A stretch of DNA of 64,000 nt from Kitasatospora sp. MAP12-44 (GTDB lineage Bacteria > Actinomycetota > Actinomycetes > Streptomycetales > Streptomycetaceae), in NCBI RefSeq assembly GCF_029892095.1, contig NZ_JARZAE010000004.1:1488001-1552000 (forward strand). The letters run 5' to 3'. Every line of letters starts with the position of its first letter. The stretch's first letter is position 1. The translations under genes and the position numbers were made by a program. Under the pieces are notes generated by a model. The model had not been told where the DNA came from and ran no database searches. It was given only the letters and a program-made list of their open reading frames with translations. Shown piece by piece: positions 14,758 through 23,378 of this stretch.

Positions 14758-16368
14758 ATGCCCATCCGTCGACTGCCGCGCAGCCTGGCCGGGCGGCTCT
14801 TCGCCGTCCAGATCGTGATCGTCGCCGCCGTGGTCGCCGGCAGCGCGGTCCTGGCGTACCTGACGGTCGCCGAGCGCGCCCAGGACGCGGCCTTCGGCCA
14901 GGTCTCCGCCACCGCGTACGCGGTCGCGGACTCCCCCACCGTCCGGCAGGCCGTCACCGGACCGGACCCCACCGCGGTGCTCCAGCCCTACGCGCAGCGG
15001 GTGTGCGCGGACGCGGGCGTCGCCTTCGTCACGGTGATGGACACGCACGGGGTGCGCTGGACCCATCCCGACCCGGCGCAGATCGGCCGGCCCTTCCTCG
15101 GCCACATCGAGCAGGCGCTGGCCGGCGGGACCGTCCGGGAGACCTACACCGGCACCCTCGGCCGGTCGGTGCGGGTGGTCACCCCGGTCCAGGACGACCG
15201 GGGGCGGGTGATCGCGCTGGTCAGCGTCGGCATCAGGGTGCAGTCGATCAGCCGGCAGCTGCACGGCCCGCTGCTCATGCTGGCCGGGGTCGCGCTGGCC
15301 GCGCTCGCGCTCGGCGGCCTCGGCAGCTACCTGGCCAACGCGCGGCTGCGCCGGCACACCCACGGCATGGGCGCCACCGAGCTGAGCCACCTCTACGACT
15401 ACCACCAGGCGACGCTGCACTCGGTCCGGGAGGGCCTGATCCTGCTCGACCGGGCAGGCACGGTGCTGCTCTGCAACGACGCGGCCCGCGAGCTGCTCGG
15501 CCTCGAAGGCCCGGCGGAGGGACGGCAGTTCGCCGACCTCGCGCTGCCCGAGGCGCTGACCCGGTCGGTGCTGGACGCCGATCCGGCGCATGACGAGCTG
15601 CACCTCACGGCGGACCGCGTGGTGGTTCTCAACACCTCGCCAATCGGCCCCGGACCCGGCCTCGGCACCGTGGTCACACTGCGCGACCACACTGAACTTC
15701 AGTCACTGAACGGCGAGTTGGACTCCGTCCGGGGCTTCTCCGAGGCGCTCGGCGCGCAGGCTCACGAGGCAGCGAACCGGCTGCACGCGGTGGTCGTCCT
15801 GGTCGAACTGGGCCGCTACCGCGAGGCCGTGGAGTTCGCCACCGCCGAACTCGAACTCGCCCAACGACTCACCGACCGCGTGGTGGCCGCCGTCAGCGAA
15901 CCGGTGCTGGCCGCCCTGCTGCTCGGCAAGACCGCCGAAGCGGCCGAGCGCGGCGTGGAGTTGACGCTCACCGAGGACAGCCGCATCGACGACGGCGTCC
16001 TGCCGCCCGAGCTGCCCGCCCGCGACCTGGTGACGATACTCGGCAACCTGATCGACAACGCCATGGACGCCGCGATCGCCAACTCCGCCGCGCACCCGGG
16101 GCCGCCCGAGGTGACGGTGACCGCGCGGATCGAGGCCGGCCGGCTGCTGCTGCGGGTCGCCGACACCGGAGCGGGGATCGAGCCGGGCGAGGTGGACGAG
16201 GTGTTCCGGCGCGGCTGGTCCACCAAGCAGGCGCGTGGGCACGGCCTCGGCCTCGCGCTGGTCGCCCAGGCGGCCCGCCGCAACGGCGGCGCCGTGGAGG
16301 TCGGACGTGAGCGGGGAGCCGTACTGACGGTCCGGCTCCCCCTGCAACCTACGGGGGCGCTGCGGTGA
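14758..16368 (+). CDS. CitA/DcuS-type sensor histidine kinase
   Basis: A 536-residue membrane sensor. Helix 1 (RLFAVQIVIVAAVVAGSAVL) and helix 2 (LLMLAGVALAALALGGLGSY) flank an extracytoplasmic Cache/PDC domain (residues about 40-170) with the YTGTLGRSVRVVTPV strand typical of CitA/DcuS. A cytoplasmic PAS follows (LHSVREGLILLDRAGTVLLC). The phosphoacceptor region reads LGAQAHEAANRLHAVVVLVE, matching the HExxNxLH box of this class. The ATPase has NLIDNAMDAA (N box), DTGAGI and GHGLGLALV. It ends in a GTGA overlap with its response regulator. It likely senses external dicarboxylate and controls dctA. Confidence 0.88.
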   Translation: MPIRRLPRSLAGRLFAVQIVIVAAVVAGSAVLAYLTVAERAQDAAFGQVSATAYAVADSPTVRQAVTGPDPTAVLQPYAQRVCADAGVAFVTVMDTHGVRWTHPDPAQIGRPFLGHIEQALAGGTVRETYTGTLGRSVRVVTPVQDDRGRVIALVSVGIRVQSISRQLHGPLLMLAGVALAALALGGLGSYLANARLRRHTHGMGATELSHLYDYHQATLHSVREGLILLDRAGTVLLCNDAARELLGLEGPAEGRQFADLALPEALTRSVLDADPAHDELHLTADRVVVLNTSPIGPGPGLGTVVTLRDHTELQSLNGELDSVRGFSEALGAQAHEAANRLHAVVVLVELGRYREAVEFATAELELAQRLTDRVVAAVSEPVLAALLLGKTAEAAERGVELTLTEDSRIDDGVLPPELPARDLVTILGNLIDNAMDAAIANSAAHPGPPEVTVTARIEAGRLLLRVADTGAGIEPGEVDEVFRRGWSTKQARGHGLGLALVAQAARRNGGAVEVGRERGAVLTVRLPLQPTGALR

Positions 16369-17069
16369 CCCGGCCCGCGACGATCGACGTGCTGGTGGTC
16401 GAGGACGACCCGGTGGCGGCTGAGGCTCACGCGCTGCACGTCAGCCGCGCGCCGGGCTTTCGAACCGCCGGTACGGCGCACTCGGCGGCCGAGGCACTGC
16501 GCTTCCTGGAGAGCGCCCGGGCCGCGGGCCGACCGGTGGACCTCACCCTGCTCGACCTCCACCTGCCGGACGGCCACGGCCTCCAGCTCTGCCGCACCCT
16601 GCGGGCCGCCGGGCACAGCACCGACATCATCGCCGTGACCTCGGCCCGCGAGCTGGCGACGGTCCGCCAGGCGGTCTCGGCGGGCGTGGTGCAGTACCTG
16701 CTCAAGCCGTTCGCCGCCGCCACCCTGCACGAGCGCCTGGACCGCTACGCCCGCTACCGCGAGTCGCTGGCCCGGGCCGGCGAGGCCACCGGGCAGGACG
16801 AGGTGGACCAGGCCTTCGCCGTGCTGCGGACCTCCGAGCGCAACACCCTGCCGAAGGGCCTGAGCGCGCCCACCCTGGAGGCCGTCGCAACGGTGTTGCG
16901 GGAGGCGGACGGTAGCCTCTCGGCCGCCGCCGCGGGCGCGGCGGCGGGCGTCTCGCGGATCACCGCGCGCCGCTACCTGGAACACCTGGTGGACACCGGC
17001 CTGGCTGTCCGCGAACCACGCTACGGACAGGTCGGACGGCCCGAACTCTGCTACCAGGCACGGAAATAG
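16365..17069 (+). CDS. CitB/DcuR-type response regulator
   Basis: A 234-residue regulator. The receiver domain has the acidic pair EDD (residues 12-14), phosphoacceptor Asp in LTLLDLHLPDG (about 59), Thr/Ser in VTSA and Lys in LLKPF. The C-terminal domain (LSAAAAGAAAGVSRITARRY then LEHLVDTGLAVREPRYG) is the winged HTH of the CitB family. The GTG start overlaps the kinase stop. The GAGTTCACG repeats upstream of the kinase are its most likely binding site. Confidence 0.9.
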   Translation: MTRPATIDVLVVEDDPVAAEAHALHVSRAPGFRTAGTAHSAAEALRFLESARAAGRPVDLTLLDLHLPDGHGLQLCRTLRAAGHSTDIIAVTSARELATVRQAVSAGVVQYLLKPFAAATLHERLDRYARYRESLARAGEATGQDEVDQAFAVLRTSERNTLPKGLSAPTLEAVATVLREADGSLSAAAAGAAAGVSRITARRYLEHLVDTGLAVREPRYGQVGRPELCYQARK

Positions 17070-17421
17070 GCCGGAGAGACGGCGGCGCGCGCGGCCGTAC
17101 TCCCAGCCCGCTCCCAGCAACCGCGCAGGCCGCCCAACCTCGGGCCATGCGGATCCGGCCGGGATCGCGGGCCGCCACCGGCCCTGACCAGCGACTGGCC
17201 GCTTAGGTCAACGGTTCGTCAAATCTCCCAACTGTTGCTTCCTGAGAGCTTGTTGAGGATCTTCTCATACGCTTTGATGAGCATCGGTCAAGCGGCCCCG
17301 ACGGCGCCCGGCCCGGCACCCCCCATCGCCGGGCCCGCCTTCCCCGATCGACGACCTCGACCGGACCCGGACCGGGCAGCAAGGCCCCTTTTGTCCCCCA
17401 CAGCATCAAAAGGAGCTCGGT
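17070..17421. other. Intergenic region, promoter of the secreted protein
   Basis: No convincing gene. A CTCAT-N8-ATGAG inverted repeat near 17263-17282 and an AT-richer patch at about 17215-17285 are the most promoter-like parts; the rest is GC-rich. AAGGAG at about 17410 belongs to the next gene. Confidence 0.5.
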
Positions 17422-18420
17422 ATGCGCAACTCGCGCGAAGACCGTACCCCCGCCACCACCGCCACCAGCCGCGGCCGGTCCTGGAAGCTGCGCAACACCG
17501 CCGCCGTGGCCGCACTGGCCCTGGCCGGCCTGGTCGGCACCGCCACCACCAGCACCGCGGCCCCGGCCGCCGCCGACCTCGGCGCCGCGAACCACGTCGT
17601 GCTCTCGCACGGCAAGCTCGTCCATGTGCAGACCCACGGCCGGCACGGCGTGGTCCCGATGAAGGGTGCCAAGGGCGCCAAGTGGACCGCGCACACCAGC
17701 CGCACCGCACCGGCCGCCGCAGGCAACCTGAGCTACAACGGTGGCCCGGTCCAACATCAGGTGTCGGTCTACCTCGTCTTCTGGGGCAACCAGTGGGACA
17801 GCGACTCCAACGGCGTCCAGCAGTACGAGACCAACCTGTTCAACGGCCTGGGCACCTCGCAGGACAACTGGTCCACCGTCACCTCGCAGTACACCGACAA
17901 CTCCGGCTCCGGCCCGTCCTTCGGCGGCCCGGTGCTCGGCGGCACCTGGGTGGACGACTCCTCGGCGGCGCCCGGCTCGGCGGCCCAGGCCGACATCGCC
18001 GCAGAGGCGGACGCGGGCGCCGCGCACTTCGGGGTCTCCGGCCCGGACGTGCAGATCGTCGTGATGAGCCCGAGCGGCACCCAGCCCGACGGGTTCCCCA
18101 ACTCCGGCTTCTGCGCCTGGCACGACTACGACGGCAACGTCTCGTACACCAACATGCCGTACGTGCTCGACGCGGGCTCCGGCTGCGGCGCGGGCTCGGT
18201 GTCGAGCCAGCTCGACGGGTTCAGCATCGTCGAGGGCCACGAGTACGCCGAGACGATGACCGACCCGCAGCCGTCCAGCGGCTGGGTGGCCTCGGACGGC
18301 GAGGAGGACGGCGACCTCTGCGCCTGGCAGAACCTCGCCGCCGTATCGCTGCCCACCGGCTCCTTCGCGATGCAGCCGACCTGGAGCAACGCGGCCGGCG
18401 GCTGCGCGATCTCGGGCTGA
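17422..18420 (+). CDS. Secreted protein with HEYAETMTDP metalloprotease-like motif
   Basis: A 332-residue exported protein. The signal region (SWKLRNTAAVAALALAGLVG to TSTAAPAAA) is followed by a short basic pro-like segment (KGAKGAKWTAHTSRT). The mature part contains QVSVYLVFWGNQW, like phosphate-induced/Exordium-type and related actinobacterial secreted proteins. IVEGHEYAETMTDPQPSSGW lies near residues 268-287, and GEEDGDLCAW follows. The HE-x-x-E arrangement and later acidic residues suggest a zinc site, but it is not a classical HExxH. Cysteines in FCAWHDYDG, GSGCGAG, LCAW and GGCAISG could form two disulfides. No partner genes; a perfect terminator follows. Activity unproven. Confidence 0.7.
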   Translation: MRNSREDRTPATTATSRGRSWKLRNTAAVAALALAGLVGTATTSTAAPAAADLGAANHVVLSHGKLVHVQTHGRHGVVPMKGAKGAKWTAHTSRTAPAAAGNLSYNGGPVQHQVSVYLVFWGNQWDSDSNGVQQYETNLFNGLGTSQDNWSTVTSQYTDNSGSGPSFGGPVLGGTWVDDSSAAPGSAAQADIAAEADAGAAHFGVSGPDVQIVVMSPSGTQPDGFPNSGFCAWHDYDGNVSYTNMPYVLDAGSGCGAGSVSSQLDGFSIVEGHEYAETMTDPQPSSGWVASDGEEDGDLCAWQNLAAVSLPTGSFAMQPTWSNAAGGCAISG

Positions 18421-18437
18421 CGGCCACCGGGAACAGC

Positions 18438-18471
18438 GGCGCCCGCCCCGACCTTGGTCGGGGCGGGCGCC
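18438..18471. terminator. Perfect 16-bp hairpin terminator
   Basis: GGCGCCCGCCCCGACC, a TT loop end, and its exact complement form a 16-base-pair stem just after the secreted protein gene. Confidence 0.85.
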
Positions 18472-18553
18472 ACGTTGTGGCGCGGGGCTCAACGTCAGTG
18501 GGCGCGTCTAGGCTCGGTTCGACCATGGAGTCCGGGTGAGGGACGTGAGTGTC

Positions 18554-18715
18554 ATGTCGCGTGTTCGAGTGCACAACTTCAGCGTGCTCGTCCCGATCGT
18601 CCTGGGCCGCGGTGAGCGGCTGTGGGACGGGCTGGAAGGGCTGGAGCAGCGGTTTCAGGTCGAGTCGGTGACGACACCCAGCGGCATCACCCATCTGACC
18701 TTCACCCGCCCGTAG
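18554..18715 (+). pseudogene. C-terminal remnant of a dihydrofolate-reductase-family (RibD_C) protein
   Basis: An ATG frame of 53 residues contains VPIVLGRGERLWDGLEGLEQ and ends TPSGITHLTFTRP. This matches the last strands of RibD C-terminal/DHFR-family proteins (x-P-x-x-L-G-x-G-x-R-L-F ... V-T-H-L-x-Y). The NADPH-binding N-terminal two thirds are absent and the upstream sequence is the terminator of the previous gene. It is a decayed fragment. Confidence 0.7.
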
Positions 18716-18754
18716 CTCCGCGCCCGAGCCTGAAGGGCTTTGGCGGTGGCAGGC

Positions 18755-20029
18755 CTACGTGCCCGTCATCGCCGCCGTCGGGTCCTGGTACACAGCGTCC
18801 AGTGCCAGCAGCGCGCCGCCCTGCGCTGTGCTCGCCAGGCCGAGGCGGGAGAGGACGATCTCGCTGCCGCCGGCGTCGGGGGCCATCACCTGCTGGTGCA
18901 CCTGAGCGGTCACCGCGTCGATCAGGTGCTCGCCGAAGTAGGCGAAGTGGCCGCCCAGCACCAGGAGTCGGGGGTTGAGGATGTCCGCCAGCAGGGCGAG
19001 GCCGGGCGCCAGGTGGTCGGCGATCCGGCTGAGCGCCTCCAGGGTGCGCGAGTCGCCGGCGTGCGCGCGGTTGCGCAGCTCGGCCAGGCGCCGGCCGAGG
19101 TCGATCGTCGGGTCGCGGACCAGGTCCGCCGGGTCGGCGGCGTAGCGCAGCAGCGCCTCCCGCCCGACCATGGTCTCCCAGCAGCCGCGCCGCCCGCAGG
19201 CGCAGGGCTCGTCCGAGGGGACCAGGCGCAGGTGCCCGACCTCGCCCGCGTATCCGCCGGTGCCGCGCAGGAGTTGGCCGCCGGCGATGATGCCGACGCC
19301 CACGCCGGTCTGGCCGGTGACGTAGACCAGGTCGCGCACGTTGTCGGCGGAGGCCGACACGTATTCGGCCAGGGCGCCGAGCTTGGCGTCGTTCTCCAGA
19401 TGCAGCTGCGGGGTGTCGGGGCCGAGCCGCTCGTGCAGGCCGGCGAGCGCCGGGACTTCGCGCCAGCCGATGTTGGACGCGTACTTGACGACCCCCGCGT
19501 CCATGTCGACGGCGCCGGGGGTGGCCAGGGTGATGCCGACGATGCGGCCGCCCGCGCCGCGTACTGCGGCCATCCCTTCGGCGGCCAGCTGGGCCACCGC
19601 GTCCAGTGCCGTCTCGGGGCCGAGTGCGCGTACGTCCAGCGGTGTGCGGCGCTCGAAGGTGACCTCGCCGCGCAGGTTGAGGGCGAGCAGGCTGATGTAG
19701 TCCACGTTGAGCTCGGCGCCCAGTCCGTGGACGCCGCTGCCGTCCACGTCGACCGCTTGGCCGGGCCGGCCCACCGCGCTTCGGTCGCGTTCGGCCTCGC
19801 CCTCCCGGACCAGGCCGCCGTCGAGCAGTTCGGCGATCAGGTGGGAGACCGTGGCTTTGGGCAGGCCGGTGTCCTCGGCGATCCGGGCCCGGGAGCGCGG
19901 GCCCTCGTCGCGCAGCAGCCGCAGCACCATGCTCAGGTTCGCCCGCCGGGACGCGGACCGGTCCCGCGCGACGGCCGGGCGTGCCATGGCCAGCTCGCGT
20001 ACGCCCGTGCCCTGCAGCGCCTGTTTCAC
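18755..20029 (-). CDS. ROK family transcriptional regulator of the sugar locus
   Basis: A 424-residue regulator. The N-terminal winged HTH (SRARIAEDTGLPKATVSHLI, about residues 45-65) precedes the ROK sugar-kinase-like domain. That domain shows GITLATPGAVD, LENDAKLGALAEY, TGQTGVGVGI and the zinc motif CACGRRGCWE. No clear kinase catalytic site is needed for regulator function. I chose the GTG at 20029 because GAGAGGAG precedes it at ideal spacing; longer in-frame starts lack this. It is divergent from the ABC importer genes and probably represses them until a sugar binds the ROK domain. Confidence 0.88.
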   Translation of the reverse strand: MKQALQGTGVRELAMARPAVARDRSASRRANLSMVLRLLRDEGPRSRARIAEDTGLPKATVSHLIAELLDGGLVREGEAERDRSAVGRPGQAVDVDGSGVHGLGAELNVDYISLLALNLRGEVTFERRTPLDVRALGPETALDAVAQLAAEGMAAVRGAGGRIVGITLATPGAVDMDAGVVKYASNIGWREVPALAGLHERLGPDTPQLHLENDAKLGALAEYVSASADNVRDLVYVTGQTGVGVGIIAGGQLLRGTGGYAGEVGHLRLVPSDEPCACGRRGCWETMVGREALLRYAADPADLVRDPTIDLGRRLAELRNRAHAGDSRTLEALSRIADHLAPGLALLADILNPRLLVLGGHFAYFGEHLIDAVTAQVHQQVMAPDAGGSEIVLSRLGLASTAQGGALLALDAVYQDPTAAMTGT

Positions 20030-20061
20030 CAGGACTCCTCTCATCCGTGCAGACCAGCCTA

Positions 20062-20090
20062 TTGACTTGCCCAGAGTTAGTTCAAACAAT
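20062..20090 (+). promoter_or_regulatory. Candidate promoter and ROK operator for the ABC importer
   Basis: TTGACT at 20062-20067 is a good -35 box; a weak -10 (AACAAT, 20085-20090) lies 17 bases on. Between them TTAGTTCAAACAAT (20077-20090) is an imperfect inverted repeat with a GTT-CA-AAC centre, similar to known actinobacterial ROK/XylR-type sites. It overlaps the -10, which would fit repression. Confidence 0.5.
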
Positions 20091-20175
20091 AGCCGAACGA
20101 ATCCGCCATGCTCGGTTTTTGATCGAACCTGATCGAAACAGTGCCGCTCCCCCCACGAAACTCCAGGAGACGTCC

Positions 20176-21504
20176 GTGAAGGCAAGATCCCGCTCCCTGG
20201 CCGCCGCCACCGTGGCCCTCGCCGCTGCGATGGTCGCCAGCGGCTGCTCCTCCAGCGGCTCCGGTGCGAACGACTCGGCGGCTGCGGCCGGCTCCTCCGG
20301 CGGCGTCGTGAAGCTGGACTTCTGGGGCTGGGCGCCGGGTTACGACCAGTCGGTGGCCGCGTTCAACCGGACCCACCCGAACATCCAGGTCACCTTCGAC
20401 AAGACCGCCTCCGGCTCCAAGGGCGGCTACACGAAGATGCTCACCGCTGCCAAGGCGGGCAACGCCCCCTGCCTGGCGCAGGTCGGCTACGAGACGCTGC
20501 CCAGCTTCGCCGCCGCCGGCGCGCTGACGGACGTGACGAAGTTCGCCGCCACCGCCCAGGCGCAGTTCGCCCACTGGACCTGGAAGCAGGTGACGATCGG
20601 CGGCCAGACCTACGGCATCCCGGTGGACACCGCGCCGATGGCGCTGATGTACCGCAAGGACCTGTTCGCCAAGTACGGCATCACCACCGCGCCGGTCACC
20701 TGGGACGAGTACGCGGCCGACGCCGCCAAGGTGCACGCCGCCGACCCGAGCGTCTACCTCGGCGACTTCGGCAACGACGCCTACAACTACGCGGGCCTGG
20801 CCTGGCAGGCCGGCGCGGGCTGGTTCGGCACGTCCGGCGACCAGTGGCAGGTGAGCGTCAACAGCGCCGGCAACCAGAAGGTGGCTGGCTACTGGCAGGG
20901 CCTGCTGGACAAGAAGCTGCTCAAGACCGACCCGAGCTACGACCCCTCGCTCTACAGCGACATGGCCGCCGGCAAGGTGCTCTCCGACGTCAACGCGGTC
21001 TGGGACGCGCCGATCATCGCCAGCAGCGTCAAGGACGGCGCGGGCCAGTGGGCCGTCGCACCGATGCCGGTCTGGGACGCCGCCAACCCGGTGTACGGGA
21101 ACGACGGCGGCTCCGCCACCGCGATCCTCAAGGGCTGCGGCCACGCCAAGGAGGCCACCGAGTTCGCCACTTGGATGAGCACCGACGCGGACAGTGTCAG
21201 CAACCTGATCAAGGTCACCGGCATCTATCCGGCCGCCACCTCGGGCCTGTCCAACGCGACGCTCTCCGCACCGGACCCCTTCTACGGCGGACAGACCATC
21301 TTCGACGTGTTCAAGGCCGAGACCTCGCACATCAACACCGACTGGCAGTGGGGCCCGACCATGACCCAGACCTCCACCGACCTCGGTGACGGTCTCGGCC
21401 AGGCCGGCACCGGCGGCACCACGCTGGCGAACATGCTCGCCGGCGTGCAGACCAAGACGGTGGCCGGCATGAAGCAGCAGGGCCTGAGCGTCTCGGGCAG
21501 CTGA
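20176..21504 (+). CDS. ABC transporter sugar-binding lipoprotein
   Basis: A 442-residue extracellular solute-binding protein (SBP family 1). The signal ends in a lipobox (MVASGC, Cys about 25). KLDFWGWAPGYDQSVAAFNR and TYGIPVDTAPMALMYRKDLF are diagnostic of carbohydrate-binding proteins. It should deliver an oligosaccharide or monosaccharide to the two permeases downstream. The GTG start has AGGAG at 20165-20169. No ATPase gene is present, as is usual for Streptomyces sugar importers that share MsiK; that link is known for the group and inferred here. Confidence 0.9.
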   Translation: MKARSRSLAAATVALAAAMVASGCSSSGSGANDSAAAAGSSGGVVKLDFWGWAPGYDQSVAAFNRTHPNIQVTFDKTASGSKGGYTKMLTAAKAGNAPCLAQVGYETLPSFAAAGALTDVTKFAATAQAQFAHWTWKQVTIGGQTYGIPVDTAPMALMYRKDLFAKYGITTAPVTWDEYAADAAKVHAADPSVYLGDFGNDAYNYAGLAWQAGAGWFGTSGDQWQVSVNSAGNQKVAGYWQGLLDKKLLKTDPSYDPSLYSDMAAGKVLSDVNAVWDAPIIASSVKDGAGQWAVAPMPVWDAANPVYGNDGGSATAILKGCGHAKEATEFATWMSTDADSVSNLIKVTGIYPAATSGLSNATLSAPDPFYGGQTIFDVFKAETSHINTDWQWGPTMTQTSTDLGDGLGQAGTGGTTLANMLAGVQTKTVAGMKQQGLSVSGS

Positions 21505-21574
21505 CCGGCCGTCGAACCACCGCGCCCGCCCCCGCGTCCGCCCCGCGCTCGCCCCCCGGAAAGGCAGTACATCC

Positions 21575-22522
21575 ATGACCACCGCTCTGCGCGAGCGGGC
21601 AGCCGGCAGGAGCAAGGCCACCGGCGCCGCCCGCCCCGGTCGCCGCAGGCGAGGGCGTCCCGTCGCCCTCTTCCTGGCCCCGTTCCTGGTGCCGTTCGCG
21701 GCGCTCTACCTGGCCCCGATCGGCTACACCGTCTACCAGAGCCTGTTCCGGATGCACCGCTCGGGTCTGGGCCTGACCGCACCCACCCAGGTCTTCGCTG
21801 GGCTGTCCAACTACGCCACCGCACTGGGCGATGCGGACTTCCGCGGCTCGCTGCTGCGGGTGCTGCTGATCGGCCTGGTGCAGGTGCCGCTGATGCTGCT
21901 GTTCGCGCTCGGCCTGGCGCTGCTGCTTGACGCGAAGACGACGCTCTTCAAGCGGTTCTTCCGACTGGCCTTCTTCCTGCCCTACGCGCTGCCCGGCGTG
22001 GTCGGCGCCATCATGTGGTCCTACCTCGTCGCACCCGGGCTGAGCCCGATCAGCGCCGCCGCCCGCCACCTCGGCCTGCACCTGGACCTGACCTCGAACG
22101 CCATGCTGGCGCCCACCATCGGCAACATGCTGACCTGGGGCTGGACCGGCTACAACATGCTGATCATCTACTCCGCCCTGCAGGCCATCCCCGCCGAGCT
22201 GAGCGAGGCGGCCACCATGGACGGCTGCTCGGCCTTCGGCATCGCCTGGCGGATCAAGGTGCCGCTGGTCCGCCCGGCACTGGTGCTGACCACCGTCTTC
22301 TCCATCATCGGCACCGCCCAGCTCTACAACGAGCCCGCCATCCTGCACAACGTCGCCCCCAACCTGCCCAGCACCTACACCCCCATCTACGCCGCCTACG
22401 ACGCCGTGAACGCCAACAACTTCAACGCCGCCGCGGCCGAATCGGTGATCCTCGCGCTGCTCGCCTTCGTCCTGTCCTTCGGCTTCCTCAAGCTGGTCCA
22501 GCGCAAGGGAGCCGCTCTGTGA
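21575..22522 (+). CDS. ABC sugar permease, MalF type
   Basis: A 315-residue inner-membrane permease with six predicted helices. ALFLAPFLVPFAALYLAPIG is the first helix and ELSEAATMDGCSAFGIAWRI is the EAA loop that contacts the ATPase. A basic, poorly conserved N-terminal extension (about 30 residues) precedes helix 1. It sits 70 bases after the binding protein and overlaps the second permease by GTGA. Partner of the MalG-type protein at 22519. Confidence 0.9.
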   Translation: MTTALRERAAGRSKATGAARPGRRRRGRPVALFLAPFLVPFAALYLAPIGYTVYQSLFRMHRSGLGLTAPTQVFAGLSNYATALGDADFRGSLLRVLLIGLVQVPLMLLFALGLALLLDAKTTLFKRFFRLAFFLPYALPGVVGAIMWSYLVAPGLSPISAAARHLGLHLDLTSNAMLAPTIGNMLTWGWTGYNMLIIYSALQAIPAELSEAATMDGCSAFGIAWRIKVPLVRPALVLTTVFSIIGTAQLYNEPAILHNVAPNLPSTYTPIYAAYDAVNANNFNAAAAESVILALLAFVLSFGFLKLVQRKGAAL

Positions 22523-23367
22523 CCATCCGTCAATCACTCTCCCGCTGGCTGATCCTGGGCGTCCTGCTGATCACCTCGGTCTACTTCCTGGCACCGGTCT
22601 GGTGGCTGCTGGTCTCCTCCACCAAGACCAACGCCGACCTGTTCAGCGGCAACGGATTCTGGTTCGCCCGCTTCGCGCTCTTCGACAACGTCCACCAGGT
22701 CTTCGCCCAGCAGGGCGGCATCTACTGGCAGTGGCTGGCCAACAGCGCGCTCTACGCCGTCGGCGGCGCGACGGTCAGCACCCTGATCGCCGCGCTGGCC
22801 GGCTACACCCTGGCCAAGTACCGCTTCCGCGGCCGTGAGTTGACCTTCAACTCGATCCTCGCCGCGGTGCTGGTCCCGCAGCCGCTGCTCGCCGTGCCGC
22901 TCTACCTGATGTTCTCGCAGATCCACCTGGTCAACACCTACTGGGCGGTGCTGCTACCCAGCATGGTCAGCCCGTTCGGCGTCTACCTGGCCCGGATCTA
23001 CGCCGGCTCCTCGGTCCCCGACGAGATCATCGAGGCCGGACGGATCGACGGCGCCGGCGAGTTCCGGATCTTCGCCACCATCGCGCTGCGGGTGATGTCC
23101 CCGGCCCTGGTGACCATCTTCCTCTTCCAGTTCGTCGCGATCTGGACCAACTACCTGCTGCCGGTGCTGATGCTGGCCAACGACCACCTCCAGCCGGTCA
23201 CCGTCGGCATCGTCGGCTGGCAGGCCCAACGCGGGATCGGGCCCAGCGCCGTGCCGTTCAACATCGTGATCACCGCAGCCGCGATCTCCGCGATCCCGCT
23301 GGTCGTCCTCTTCCTGTCCCTGCAACGCTTCTGGCGCTCCGGCCTGACCGCCGGCAGCACCAAGTGA
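22519..23367 (+). CDS. ABC sugar permease, MalG type
   Basis: A 282-residue permease. LGVLLITSVYFLAPVWWLLV is helix 1; ANSALYAVGGATVSTLIAAL and AGYTLAKYRFRG form the conserved core, and EIIEAGRIDGAGEFRIFATI is the EAA loop. The GTG start overlaps the first permease stop, ensuring equal amounts of both subunits. Confidence 0.9.
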   Translation: MTIRQSLSRWLILGVLLITSVYFLAPVWWLLVSSTKTNADLFSGNGFWFARFALFDNVHQVFAQQGGIYWQWLANSALYAVGGATVSTLIAALAGYTLAKYRFRGRELTFNSILAAVLVPQPLLAVPLYLMFSQIHLVNTYWAVLLPSMVSPFGVYLARIYAGSSVPDEIIEAGRIDGAGEFRIFATIALRVMSPALVTIFLFQFVAIWTNYLLPVLMLANDHLQPVTVGIVGWQAQRGIGPSAVPFNIVITAAAISAIPLVVLFLSLQRFWRSGLTAGSTK

Positions 23368-23378
23368 GGAGCCCCCGC

